From positions 15,708,045 through 15,735,544 of the forward strand of contig CM022678.1 in the NCBI GenBank assembly GCA_012295275.1: a stretch of DNA of 27,500 bases, read 5' to 3'. Of this stretch, positions 8,724-19,869 are shown piece after piece. How positions within the stretch are numbered: the first letter of the stretch is position 1; each line of letters begins with the position of its first letter. The position numbers and the translations under genes are program-made. A model generated the notes under the pieces. It ran no database searches. It saw only the letters and a list, made by a program, of their open reading frames with translations, and had not been told where the DNA came from. This stretch comes from Chrysomallon squamiferum (lineage: Eukaryota; Mollusca; Gastropoda; Neomphalida; Peltospiridae).

Positions 8724-11126
8724 AAAATAGCAATGTACACTCAGAAAAAAAAAAACCAGAAACCATACACAAACACAATACACACATGTACACACAAAAT
8801 ACACCCAAGTACAAAGGACACAAACATTCAAACACAAATACAAACTAATATAAACAAACACACACTAATATAACATCACACAGACACTTATATAAACACA
8901 CACACACACACAGTAATATTCATTTAACTTTAAGGGTCACTTAACATGACCTTCAACAATAACAAACAAAAATAATAATTGTGTTTATAAACTGGAGTGG
9001 AAGACCTAAATAGTTCATCATCACAGAATAAATGTCACAGTCTTCCCAGCACAGAAGCGACAGAAAGAGAAATGAGTAAGCAAAGTGTACACACTGATGC
9101 TATTTACAGGTTTAGCAAAATATTGGTCGTTTTGTTTTCTTTCTTTTCTTCTTTCTTTTCTTTTTTCTTTTCAAAAACACCACTTAACTCTTAACTTTTT
9201 CTTTCTTTAGAATGAACAGATCAGTTTTCAAATGATATAGTGTAAAAATATAAAAATTAACACCTTTATTCCCCATCATGTTATAAATGAATTGGGTCTT
9301 GCTACTGTATATAGTTGTTTAATATAATACTTTGAAAGAACAGACTTACAAAACACCTGTACACACACATTAAAAAAGTCTACAATGATAAATGTATGTA
9401 AATGAAAAAAAAAAAAAACTTATATTTTAAACACATAAGCTTGTTACCTCAAAATTATTATTATTATTATTATTATTATTAAACACAGAAAAATTATTAA
9501 AATATACTATTTTAGCATTTATGCATTTCTTTGGTGTACAAAATTTATCTCTTTTTTTTCAAGATTTTAACTGAACAAACTTTTTTCTAAAAGATTACAC
9601 AGGGCTAATGTATTAGATATTTCAACTCAACCTTACTTAACTTGTTCATTTACTTCTTTTTTTTTTAGTCATTTTTGTTTAATTTAACCTAATTTGGTTC
9701 ATCGTGCTCTTATTATTTTTCTTTCTTCACCTTTTCCCCCTTCTTTTTAAGGAAAGAGAGGATAATTTATAACAACAAAACCACCTGGAGCCTGTCTGAC
9801 TGTCCGTGTTTAATAAAAAACAGGTGTGTGTGTCTGTTTACGACATGTTCACAGATTAACCTGCACTGAGAAAGGTGACCTGCTCCATGGCTTCTTTTGT
9901 TCACAGTGACAGCTTTGACAAAGCAGCAAGCTTCCTCCAACAAACATTTATTAACTTACAGCTCGTTAAAAAACTGCTAGAAGGTAACCAGTCTGTGAAT
10001 CTGAAAACATTAATCAACACGAATGAAATGTGTTTAGCTGACTGAACACAGACGCAAGATGCAGCCATTGTCCCTCGTGAAAGATAAGATAAAGGAAAAT
10101 GGTTGTCCTGGATGTTCTGGTTCTTGTTATATTTTTATTAATTTTTTTTTATTATTTATTTATTTATTTATTTTTTATTTTTTTGTTTTTTAAAGTAGGT
10201 AATAATGATGCTAAGACACAGAAGACAGATCAATGGCTATAACTGGTTTATTATTATTGTAAGAAACAAACAGTATCTGAAATGGCTGATCAATATAAAT
10301 ACAGATGTCACTTTTGGATATATTATCCTGGGCCATCTTAATGGCAATGTAGATGGTGAACACAAAACACAGAGGCAAAGCTGCTGGGATGCTACATACA
10401 AAACCACTAAAATAATTTATTGACACAAATCCACAGTACACATGAATTGCCCAGAGTGTCCATGCCTTAAGACTATCTTAATGTTATTTTGTGTGCATCA
10501 ATAAATAATGAACTGTTTACTGTGCAGAAATACCTAGACATCATGTAACATAACAGGACCATGTAGTCAGAGAAGTCAGCAGTTTATATAGACTAACTGA
10601 CAAAAAAATTATTTATTTTTGTTTTAGTAAACTGGATAGTTTAATGAATGGAGATGAAAAGTGTGTATGGTACAAGTTAAAGAGAGGTGGTGTGTATGTT
10701 TGTATGTGTGTCTGTCTTTTCCCCATATGCATAAAATATGTTGTATATATGTGTATGTGTCTGTGTAAAATATATTTTTTTGTTTGTTTGTTTTACACAC
10801 TCACATGCAAGAGACATACATAATAAGGAGCACACACACACACACACACACCTACCACCACTGAAGTATTATGAATATAGACAGACAGATAGACAGAGAC
10901 AGAGAGACAGACAAATAACATGAATCTATATTTTATAATTTGAAGCACTGATGTAAATGAGTGTCTACATAATGAAAAATGTTTAGAAATAACTATTCAC
11001 ATTTTAAACAAGCATATTATTAACAGGAAATAAAGATTAAACTTTACTAATCCCAGCTCCTAATTACATAAATGTAGGTAAATACTTCTTTTAAAAATGC
11101 CTTCATTCTGATTATGGACTTAATAA

Positions 11127-11130
<4 letters not shown>

Positions 11131-11158
<28 letters not shown>
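11131..11158. repeat. (AT)n microsatellite
   Basis: Fourteen consecutive TA units following an A run. Confidence 0.93.
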
Positions 11159-11160
<2 letters not shown>

Positions 11161-11649
11161 CACATTAAATAAATTTTGTTTCAGCTGCTTCATTGTTTAT
11201 TTTGATGTGAATCTTTATCGTTTGTTTCTCGTTTGTTTTCCATATAAGATAAGAATAAAAGACAATTATATATGAACATGATGAAATGTAAAAGACATTG
11301 TTTAAACAGTGGGTATTGTTCATGATGCATTATCTACATTATACCTGTGTCACATAGCTATGTGATTCAAACTGAACACTGTATGAAAATGATAATATGA
11401 AATGAAAAAGACATTGTTTAAAAAAAAAAAATTTTCATTATATATTATTTGCATATACCTGTGTGTCACTCATATTTACAAGCCAGGTATGAGATTGTGA
11501 CTGAACCTGTGTAAAGGGTGTGGTGTTTTAACAATACATGTATTGTCTTTAACTCTGCAAGCAACAAATGTTTGCCTGTTCATTTCACAATTACACACAG
11601 TTAGCTTCTGTGAGTTCTGAGTATTTCACATGTTAATTATAATGTTTAT

Positions 11650-11850
11650 AATATTAATAATAATAATCATAATAATAATAATCATAATAATAATAATCAT
11701 AATAATAATAATCATAATAATAATAATAGTAATAATAATAATAATAGTAATAGTGTCAACTGAATATTTCACACTTAATTATACTGTTTAAAATAATAAT
11801 AATAATAATAGTATTATTGTAATAGTAATAGTGATAGTAATAATAATAAA
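11650..11850. repeat. (AAT)n field with a 12 bp higher-order unit
   Basis: ATAATAATAATC recurs several times at 11655-11720, then degenerates to AAT/AGT mixtures to about 11850. Confidence 0.88.
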
Positions 11851-12001
11851 GATATAAAAGCAAGATTCACTGAGTAGAATCAGAGCAAGACAATAGTAAT
11901 AGAAATAAAATAGTTCTATCGGGAATTTAAAATTATGTCTAATAACTGTCTATTTATACTTCAAATTATTTAATTTATCTCTGAAGATTAAGTTATTGCT
12001 T

Positions 12002-12003
<2 letters not shown>

Positions 12004-12048
<45 letters not shown>
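12004..12048. repeat. (GT)n microsatellite
   Basis: About 22 pure GT units on the plus strand. Confidence 0.95.
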
Positions 12049-12051
<3 letters not shown>

Positions 12052-12206
12052 GCATGCATATACATTAAAATTTGTTAACACTTAAATTAAAAACACAAAA
12101 TGTATTTCAAAACTGAAATTCCAGTCATCATCTTTCATTTATGTATTTTCATTTTACAACATTTATTAACAAAACAATTACAAATTCAAACTCACTATGC
12201 AACTAG

Positions 12207-12500
12207 AATCCCAAACACAAAAACATTACTTTTTCAATTCCTGAATATAATCCCAAACACAAAAATATTACTTTTTCAATTCCTGAATATAATCCCAAAC
12301 ACAAAAATACTACTTTTTCAATTCCTGAATATAATCCCAAACACAAAAAATATTACTTTTTCAATTCCTGAATCCCAAACACAAAATTATTACTTTTTCA
12401 ATTCCTGAATATAATCCCACACACAAAAAATATTACTTTTTCAATTCCTGAATCCCAAACACAAAAATATTACTTTTTCAATTCCTGAATATAATCCATC
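12207..12500. repeat. 42 bp minisatellite, about seven copies
   Basis: Unit carries AATCCCAAACACAAAAATAT then TACTTTTTCAATTCCTGAAT. Copies start at 12207, 12249, 12291, 12333, 12371, 12413, 12451, with a partial at 12493. Some copies lack a four-base ATAT-like segment, giving 38 bp. As 42 is a multiple of 3 it creates a false periodic open frame. Confidence 0.95.
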
Positions 12501-12599
12501 AACTGCTGGGAACAAACAAGAAGTAATTTTGAAATAATCCATTTTCTGTTCTTCAAACAATCACATGAACTAAACTACAATTAATCACCAATGTCCAGT

Positions 12600-12790
12600 G
12601 GCCATCAAGGAAAAAAACTGACCACTGTCCACTGAGAATGATTTACTGCACACACCACAATGACACTAAGCCTGAGAGATGACCCTGGTGAGTGGTCAGC
12701 CAGCTTATTATAAACACTGGTCACTGTTTAATTACTGCTGACCACTTCCTCAGTCAGACTTCTGACTGTGGTAGTCAGTGTTTACACTCC
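12600..12790. promoter_or_regulatory. Cluster of TGACCA/TGGTCA motifs (possible cis-regulatory block)
   Basis: TGACCA at 12619 and 12739 and TGGTCA at 12693 and 12718, within about 126 bases, in a block GC-richer than its surroundings. An inverted repeat CAGTCAGA-CT-TCTGACTG follows at 12751-12768. Function is inferred only from motif density; the same motif recurs near 23.77 and 26.26 kb. Confidence 0.25.
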
Positions 12791-12960
12791 ACCCTGTTCC
12801 GGATGTCCGTTCGTTCATTTGTTCTTCTGTCCACACTGACTGCAGTTGTGTTCATGTGATCAACACCAGTAACGAAGTCTTAATTTTATCTGCTTCAGAG
12901 TTTTTTTTTTGTCTTTATTTGCATTTCAAATATTTAAATGACCAGCATTATTGCATATAT

Positions 12961-13160
12961 AGTCATACTGTACAGCATGTGTTGTTATATATGAAGTCAT
13001 ATTGTACGGCTTATGTTGTTGTATACAAAGTCATATTGTATGGCTTGTGTTGTTATATATGAAGTCATATTGTACGGCTTGTGTTGTTATATATGAAGAC
13101 ATATTGTACAGCTTGTGTTGTTATATAGGAAGTCATATTGTACAGTTTGTGTTGTTATCT
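12961..13160. repeat. 34 bp minisatellite, six copies
   Basis: AGTCATATTGTACGGCTTGT units start at 12961, 12995, 13029, 13063, 13097 and 13131, each followed by GTTGTTATATATGA with small changes. Confidence 0.95.
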
Positions 13161-13448
13161 CTATTTATTTATAAAATGTTCCTATTAAATATAGTTTTAA
13201 GAAATTTGTAATTGCACATTATCATACAATTTATTATTACTATTAAATATTTTTTGTACATAAACTATATTGTATAGCTTCTGTATGTGTTTGTGCAGTC
13301 TGAACTTAAGTTATAAATAATTATAATTATATTATTATCAAGATAATTTTATTTAATGATTAAAAATTACATTTTATCAATCAAGTCTAACATGTATTTG
13401 AAAAAGAAAACAAATTACAGATTTAAAGACAAATTTGTCCTTCTTCTA

Positions 13449-13476
13449 GTTTTGTTGTTGTTGTTGTTGTTGTTGT
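13449..13476. repeat. (GTT)n microsatellite
   Basis: TTG/GTT trinucleotide run. Confidence 0.9.
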
Positions 13477-13603
13477 TACTACTGGCAACTCGAGAACAAG
13501 GCTTCACATTTAACCTTCTATTTTAATCCAAACGGAACACATAGAAAACAACGAATCTCAAAAAAATCCTGGTTTTGAAAATAAACACCAAACACTCCAC
13601 TAA

Positions 13604-14100
13604 CCTGGACATTTTGGTTCCGACGTAAAGACTTTAATAACCATCAGACGATGAGACAAAACCGATGAACAGACATACAGACAATGAACAGACACACAGA
13701 CAGAGCTGATCACTTTCCAATATCGGCCTGATGGCAAACTCCAAAGTCTGAGTATTACAGTGAAAATCACTCATGCATGAAATACGTATTAAAATCAATA
13801 TACACGTATGTATGTAGTCAGTCACACACGGAAGCAGTGCAAGTCCTCCTTGTTCTTCAACTGCATCTCATCTCGTTCATTACTTCATCCAAAAATCTCC
13901 TCATTTCCGCACAGAAGATGCGACGCTGCTTGATAAATGGAGGTATTGTTCCTGGTCTGGTGACAGAGAGAAATGGATTGGTCCAGAGTAAACCAAGGAC
14001 AGGCTTCATGTCTCTCTCTCTCTCCATCATCAGAGACAAATCTATTTTTAGACTGACATTTTTGTTTTTTCTCGGAATCTGCGTTTTTTTCGCATTCTGA
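13604..14100 (-). promoter_or_regulatory. GC-richer, CpG-bearing block: possible alternative first exon or enhancer in intron 1
   Basis: GC is about 45% over 13861-14040 (81 of 180 by my count) against well under 30% in flanking sequence, and CpG dinucleotides are frequent (GATGCGACGCTGC, CTCGGAATCTGCG). On the minus strand the block ends in an ATG inside a splice-donor-like CAG|GTTAGT near 13604. A perfect MEF2 consensus (CTATTTTTAG, 14042-14051) lies at its other end. Frame from that ATG to the Ig1 exon would be wrong, so at most it is a non-coding first exon. A degraded repeat is also possible. Confidence 0.25.
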
Positions 14101-14739
14101 GTAATTGTGTTAAAACAATAAAATTATTTCTAACTTGATTTTTCATATACTAGGATCATAATATCCCCAAACATGTTTATTTATGATAATATATTGATAT
14201 ATTGATATATATACCAAAATCAATTATCATCATCCTGCATATTGGCCACTGTGGCAGTGATGGTTTTGCCTTCTCCAGTACAAACTGTGCCTCTTACAGT
14301 GATCAACAAAATATAACAAGCCTTAGCATAGTTTATCACATGTTTCATACAATACTGTGTTATCAGTTATATCTACAAGTTATTATTATCATTTTTGTGT
14401 TTCCTGTGAATGGAGATAGGAAGTTGAAAGAAAAAACCTATAAACTTATTAACACCAGTAATGAAGTCTAATTTTATGTCTAATTTTAATGGCTTCATTT
14501 ATTAATGGCTACTGCCAAGAAAGTAAAAAAATTGTCTTCAGTATATATATATATATATACAAAGAAAGACCAATAATAAATGGAAATAAAGATGCTTGAA
14601 CCATTATTTTTGACACTGTGTCAGTTATTTATGTATGAACTGATATACAGTCAATGCAGTGTTTGTTTAACTACCAATAAATCTTTCACTGGGTTATCCT
14701 TTTAGTCAAAAATAACAAGAGTTATGTTCAGCACCTTGA

Positions 14740-14996
14740 TATCTCTCACACACAGTACACACATACACACACACATACACACACACATACATACATATAC
14801 ACACAACATACCTATACACACAAGAATATTCACATATACATACTAAAGACCAAGCCTGTACATGCATGACAGGTGACTAATCTACATCTGTCTGTCTGTC
14901 TGTCTACATATATCCATATGTATATTATTATATACATATCTGTTTATCTATCTATCAATATATATATATATATCAATATATTCATACATATACACT

Positions 14997-15025
<29 letters not shown>
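14740..15025. repeat. Mixed (CA)n, (TCTG)n and (AT)n microsatellites flanked by a short direct repeat
   Basis: CA-rich runs at 14748-14820 and 15000-15023 and TCTG units at 14888-14905. TGACAGGTGACTAATCTA occurs at 14867 and again near 15046, bracketing the tract, so this part may have arisen by local duplication. Confidence 0.8.
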
Positions 15026-15029
<4 letters not shown>

Positions 15030-15109
15030 TCAAGCTGTTGAATGATTGACAGGTGACTAATCTAAAATGATCAGCCAAGGATATTTTGCCACACATCACC
15101 TTCCATACT

Positions 15110-15200
15110 GTTAAGTCCTGGGAACCTGACTGAATGGGAAATAGCCCTCTGGGTGCTCTGTGAAGGATTGATCCTAAGATCTACACTGCCTCGGGCTAGG
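15110..15200 (-). mobile_element. tRNA-derived SINE fragment
   Basis: On the minus strand the block reads TTAGGATCAATCCTTCACAG, then CACCCAGAGGGCTATTTCCC and ATTCAGTCAGG. GGATCAATCC is a pol III B-box-like segment; the following CCCA..GGGCTATTTC..TTC.AGTCAG core resembles, from memory, a tRNA-derived SINE widespread in mollusc genomes. Both ends are eroded and no A box or tail is clear. It is GC-richer than the surrounding intron. Confidence 0.6.
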
Positions 15201-15610
15201 ATAATAAAAACACAGATATTATCTTTTTTATCTGCATTTTTTTTTCTCATGCACACACTGCTGTCACTTGTTATTTTTTTCAAATAAGTATTAGTTTTTT
15301 CATCTAGTTACCTTCTTTGATTTTGACAGGCAATAGCCAGCATTTTTTTGTTGATATGGGGTGTTGTTCAATATTCATTCATTTATTCATTTATTCATTC
15401 ATTCATTCATTCCACCTCTCTCCCCACTGTATTTCTTTATATCTACACTGTTCTATACTTATGTCTATAAAATAAATTAGTATTTTTTTATTTATTTATT
15501 TTTTTATTTATTTATTTATTTATTTATTGTTTTGATATCTCATCCCACCCTCTTTATTCTTCTACTGGTTTCTCTTCTTTCTTTCCTCTTTATCATTGTG
15601 CATGAGTGAC

Positions 15611-15625
15611 ATCATCATCATCATC

Positions 15626-15695
<70 letters not shown>

Positions 15696-15764
15696 TTTTA
15701 TATTTTGTCTCTATTTCTATCTTCTGTGCATGTATAAATCTCATTCTTAATGTAATTCTCTTTC

Positions 15765-15816
<52 letters not shown>
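15611..15816. repeat. (ATC)n, (CT)n and (GT)n microsatellites
   Basis: ATC units at 15611-15630 run directly into about 30 pure CT units to 15689; a GT run follows at 15768-15816. The long open frame across them is an artefact of the repeats. Confidence 0.96.
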
Positions 15817-15817
<1 letters not shown>

Positions 15818-17372
15818 TCACTTTCACACACCCCAATCTTATCTCTCTCCCAGTGACATGTTTACATCAGTGAGTACTCAAATTACTGAGCAGTGATTAC
15901 TGCTGTTCACAGTAAATTGCAATGTGCTTAACTCAAAGGTTACGACCCCACCTCATTCAGGGTAATTCCCTGTGGGGGGGTTCAGCACCAGGGGAGCAGT
16001 CAGTGACAATTATTTCACCATGAAGCTTCATTTTAGTTCACTGGTGTAAAATATAAAACTAATCTTCATTTTAAAATAAGAAGCTAATGTTGATCTTGGA
16101 ATAAAAGGTTAATCTTTCTCTTAAAATAACAAGCTGCTAATATAGATAATAACATTTTAAATAATATCCAGATATTTCTCAGCTTAAGTATATCAGATTT
16201 TATTCTGTTGTAATAAAGGATTATTTTATTTGTCAGATTTGTTAATAAGAATGTAAAATTAAATGGGATTATAGACAGTGTAGTTGTTGTTTTTTTATGT
16301 TTCATATAAGCAGCTCTAATTTGCTTACTGAAATATTACACACAGGCAATAAACTGCTATACTTGTTACACATATTAATAATAACCATTACTTTTTATTT
16401 ATTTATTTATTTATTTATAAAACATTTAATATATACATATGTATATATATAGAGAGAGAGATAGATAGATAGATAGATGTCTTTACCATCAACGTTGGTA
16501 ATGTTTAACAGCATTACATTTGACTACAGCTGAAATAGAGGTACCCAGTATTTGTACGTGAAATAATGAAATGTGTTACCAAACAGTGATACACAAAAAA
16601 CTCTGTTACAACTCAAACACACATCAAAACAAACAAAAATATCAATGTGTGAGTTTGTATGTCTATACATGGATATATATACATACATTTCATGATTAGC
16701 CATAAAAATAAGTTAATGTAATGAAAACTGGATTTCTGATGTCAGATTATGTTCTGTAGTTTGACCAGAAAGATTTATTCATCCAGGCAAGGATCTGAAT
16801 GTGACAGAACCAATCAGCTGAGGTTGTTTATCGTGAGTTCCCAGGCGCCAGGCTGTGTTACTTTGTATCAAACACAGATTAACAACTATGTTGTACATTG
16901 TGTTAACATTACTGTTTTGCTTTAATAACACAATGTGTGTATTACTGTATAAATCCAAGTATCACATTTTTTATTTTTTCATTGTTAAATGTGGGGTTAT
17001 TTTAAATACTAAACATTTGTAATCTTTTCTTTAAAGATTCATCATTTAGGGTTGTTATATAGATATAAAATATACTAATATTAATGAATTAAATCAATGA
17101 TATAATTTTCAAATTGTAAATTGCAAATCAACAAAATACATACATAAATAAATAAAAATGTGCACAAATGCAGGTGTTCATGTGTGCATGTGTTTATGTA
17201 TGCATGCTATAACATCATGACTGTAACAGTATCAAATCCTGAAATGCAGCCGTAACTAATGACTATTGACGTAGAAGTCAATTTTAAATTGATCTCACCT
17301 TAACAGAATTGATCTGAACTTGAAAAATGTGTCTTAGGGATCAATAACCTTTACACTTTCTTTAAAAACTGG

Positions 17373-17373
<1 letters not shown>

Positions 17374-17413
<40 letters not shown>
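17374..17413. repeat. (AC)n microsatellite
   Basis: Twenty pure CA units. Confidence 0.95.
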
Positions 17414-17414
<1 letters not shown>

Positions 17415-18429
17415 CAAGTTTCAAATTAATAGATTCTGTGAAATGGAAAAATAAAATGTGATTTCAATAGCCTCATTTAAAAGCCATCAGTTTATGTTAA
17501 ATTAATTTTGAACTGTATTATTATATTTCACCAGCTCAGTTTTTATGTTAATATCTACATGAAGAAATAAATTTTTAAAACCTGAAATGTAATTATATTT
17601 TTTTTTACTATTTTTATTTTATTGTTAATTTTTTATTTTTTATTTATCACAATTGCTTTTGTTTACTTTTTAGGTACTTTTATTTATTTATATATTTATT
17701 TATTTTCAGATGAAAAGTGATTAATTCTTTGTATTTAAGTTTGTTTGTATATCATTTCTGGCACCTCATAATTTATTTTGTATTCTTTTTTCTTCTTTAT
17801 TTTTTGTTGTTGTTTTGGAGTTTTTCATTTTATGCAAAATACATAAAAATAATGTTTATGTTGACTGAAGTAATATTAAATTGCACATTATTACATTTAT
17901 ATCACCACTGTCACCTAAGGGACAAAAAATTTTAAAAAGTTAAAATAAATTTTTTTATATAAAAGACCTTATGTACGCAGATGGAATTTGTTCACTATTT
18001 GGTAATAAATCGTAACTAATGTGACATTAACAAAATATTTAAAACTGTCAGCCAGTTTTACAGCTATTAAAGGATTTTAAACAAAGTTGTGAAAAGTTTA
18101 AAATAAACAATAAATAGAGAAAAAGAAAGAATATTAATTCAGATGTTCTTTCATTGTACACCTTGTATTGTTCTAGTTATAATAATAAAACATTGCACAA
18201 ACAGCATAAAGAGTATTTGTTTAATGGGTTTTAATCATTTTCTTTTTTCTTTCTTTTTTCTCTTCATTTTTCTCTATTTTTAAACTCTCTAACTCCTTGA
18301 CTTCTACACAAGTATAGACATACACATATATAGACAGACTGTGATTAAAACACATTATATACCTGCATGGCAGTTATTCTAATGAGGGCATACATTAAAA
18401 TAACGCAAATACCCTTCACCTTCAGCAAC

Positions 18430-18431
<2 letters not shown>

Positions 18432-18465
<34 letters not shown>

Positions 18466-18490
18466 AGAGAGAGAGCGAGAGAGATAGAGA
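18432..18490. repeat. (GT)n followed by (GA)n microsatellite
   Basis: About 15 GT units (18432-18461), then GA-rich sequence to 18490. Confidence 0.94.
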
Positions 18491-18590
18491 GAATTAATTC
18501 AGACCATTCATGCACATACACAAACAATATAAAAAAAAAAAAATACATATGAAGAAATTTTAATCATTATGCATTACAGCACATTTACCA

Positions 18591-18664
18591 TGAATGAACA
18601 TACATTTCTGGTCACACTTGAATAACCACAATCAACGTGCAAACAATTCACAATGTACACAGAA
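18591..18664. repeat. Dispersed repeat, copy 1
   Basis: TGAATGAACA...GGT.AC.CTTGAATAACCACAATCAA...AATGTACACAG is shared with 22469-22541 in the same orientation, about 80% identical by eye over 73 bases. Only this core is shared; flanks differ. It is probably a fragment of an unclassified interspersed element. Confidence 0.8.
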
Positions 18665-18702
18665 ACTTTCCCTCATTTAACACACAGTAATAAAACTGAA
18701 AC

Positions 18703-18737
18703 ACACACACACACCCACACACACACACACACACACA
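18703..18737. repeat. (AC)n microsatellite
   Basis: CA run with one CCC interruption. Confidence 0.92.
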
Positions 18738-19339
18738 GAAATACTATTTTTTTATGTCATTATGACCATAAAACCCCATCTAGCTATTTTAAACTATGAG
18801 AACAGGTTAGACAAGTCTAGCTTCAGGCTCAGTTGAAGGTGAACTGTCAACAGGTTTAGTGAAATATTCAAAGTGTTGTTTGGTCAGCAAATGTGCTACA
18901 TAACACAACTTTGTACAACAAAGTAAAACACCAACACAGAAGAAAAATGTTATCTTTTCAAATTACTTTGATTACACAGTATTACATGTGTGTAATTCTT
19001 TGCTTCAGTGACATAAACAAAAGAAAATAAAATGAAGAAAATTGTTTTTGATTTCAGAATAAATTTATTATTATATAATCTAAATAGGCTACTCAGTTTT
19101 ATATAGTAAAATAATTCAATAATTGTTTGCATGTTTTAGATACTGCTATAAAGTTCTAAAAGGCATTAATCTTAACTTTTATTTTTATATATAACCCCTG
19201 AAAGAAAGCAAAATCAAAAATCTATTTTAGTTTTATTACGTGGGTTTTTTTTAATGAAAATTACTGTATGTGAAAGTTAATTTTTAATAAAACATTACTT
19301 TCTCATAAATATTTACATAAATTTTAAGTAATCAATTAA

Positions 19340-19351
19340 AGTAATAATAAC

Positions 19352-19382
<31 letters not shown>

Positions 19383-19385
19383 CAA
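19340..19385. repeat. (AAT)n microsatellite
   Basis: AATAATAAT run with flanking imperfect units, just downstream of the proposed signal exon in gene orientation. Confidence 0.9.
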
Positions 19386-19498
19386 CAAAAATAATAATTA
19401 TTATTACAGCATAAATAACAAACATTTTTCATCATAATACTATACACATCTGTAATAAAGAATATTTAAAACCTGCAATGAAATCAATGAAAACTCAC

Positions 19499-19568
19499 CC
19501 ACTTGAGCTGTACTAGCTAACTGCACAGTAGATAAACACAGCATGTGACATACACAAAGGTAATCCAT
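19499..19568 (-). CDS. Nrg: Candidate signal-peptide exon (start codon and residues 1-23)
   Basis: Reading down the minus strand, an ATG at 19568 is in an ideal Kozak context (A at -3, G at +4). It opens 23 codons beginning MDYLCVCHMLCL and ending STAQV, then one base, then a strong donor G|GTGAGT. That single base completes a valine codon with the first two bases of the Ig1 exon, so phase fits exactly. The peptide has a short Cys/Leu/Val-rich hydrophobic core and a plausible signal peptidase site after S-T-A. No other ATG lies upstream in this frame before a possible acceptor (tttacag, near 19653), so a 5' UTR part of the exon may reach about 19652. Weak points: the core contains His and Gln, the implied intron is 11.7 kb, and no homology supports it. 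Among the donor-like sites on this strand between 7.8 and 19.5 kb that I examined, none ended an ATG-initiated reading in the required phase. Confidence 0.45.
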
Positions 19569-19869
19569 ATACTGACATGTAAAACAGATCTGTATTGTAT
19601 ATACAAGTACACTGACACAGAAATTTCCCAACCTAACCCACACACCCACTCTCTGTAAACAGCACAAGGCAAGTCCTTCTACGCCAGTATAGAGCTAAGG
19701 ACCTAAAAATAATCAATGACAATTTTATTGTGGGAATTCTCTGTCTGAATCAGATATAGGATGAACTTTAACTCTGTATTGTAATAGCCTGAACATTTGA
19801 ACAGGAAAAGATGATAGTGTACAATAGAATAGTGTGTGCAGTAAGAGTAATAATGAATGAAATGGGTAA

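Larger units (their letters stand above)
7801..12003 (-). other. Proposed intron 1, proximal part: non-coding
   Basis: Apart from the repeats listed separately, this stretch is AT-rich. It contains (AC)n-rich sequence around 8025-8075 and 8686-8915, pyrimidine runs at 9130-9205, an (ATT)n run at about 9456-9480, a GT/CA-rich patch at 10690-10860, (AT)n at 11131-11158 and ATAATAATAATC units at 11650-11740. GC rises at 9780-10110 (for example AAAGGTGACCTGC), but no exon with usable splice sites and frame was found. Confidence 0.6.
15817..19498 (-). other. Proposed intron 1, distal part: non-coding
   Basis: AT-rich sequence with TTTA/AAAT runs, short microsatellites and two GC-richer patches (15890-16020 and 16780-16860). 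The second contains a CCAAT box in AACCAATCAGCTG and the palindrome GGCGCC. No exon with usable splice sites and an extended frame was found. Confidence 0.55.
102..19568 (-). other. Nrg: L1-family (neuroglian/NrCAM-like) cell-adhesion gene, 5' part: proposed signal exon plus Ig1-Ig4
   Basis: Eight certain exons (102-7800) and one proposed signal exon (19499-19568) join to 1297 coding bases, giving 432 residues plus one base. All junction phases agree: 1 at every domain boundary, 2,1,2,1 inside Ig1-Ig4. The product is the N-terminal ectodomain of a neural IgCAM. Known family members are type I membrane proteins with six Ig and several FN3 domains and a cytoplasmic ankyrin-binding tail; they act in axon guidance, fasciculation and septate or axon-initial-segment adhesion. 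L1 family rather than contactin or Dscam is preferred because of the long Ig2 hairpin ending in YRCAVANALQGTIILGKMK, the LRGKTTLECFFSG start of Ig3 and its GKYSWGSSHK stretch, which parallel neuroglian. Fly-style 'neuroglian' versus vertebrate-style naming cannot be decided from Ig1-4. The 3' two-thirds of the gene lies beyond the left edge. Confidence 0.88.

Noticed and set aside
8617-8835. Cys/Val-rich hydrophobic frame considered as a signal-peptide exon
   Set aside because: Most of it is a translated (GT)n run, and no phase-1 donor follows the hydrophobic part.
10211-10441. Hydrophobic minus-strand frame considered as the signal-peptide exon
   Set aside because: It starts at GTG rather than ATG and no plausible donor in phase 1 follows the hydrophobic segment.
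12100-12408. 102-codon frame with a repeated FQFLNIIPNTK-like peptide
   Set aside because: It is a translation of the 42 bp minisatellite; the intervening four-base deletions in some copies shift the frame.
13857-14039. 60-codon minus-strand frame (MSLMMERERDMKPVL...) in the GC-richer block
   Set aside because: Part of it is a (GA)n run, there is no recognisable domain, and it ends at a stop without a compatible donor. The block is kept only as a possible regulatory region.
15596-15856. Ser/Leu and Cys/Val repeat protein on the plus strand
   Set aside because: Translation of (CT)n and (GT)n microsatellites.
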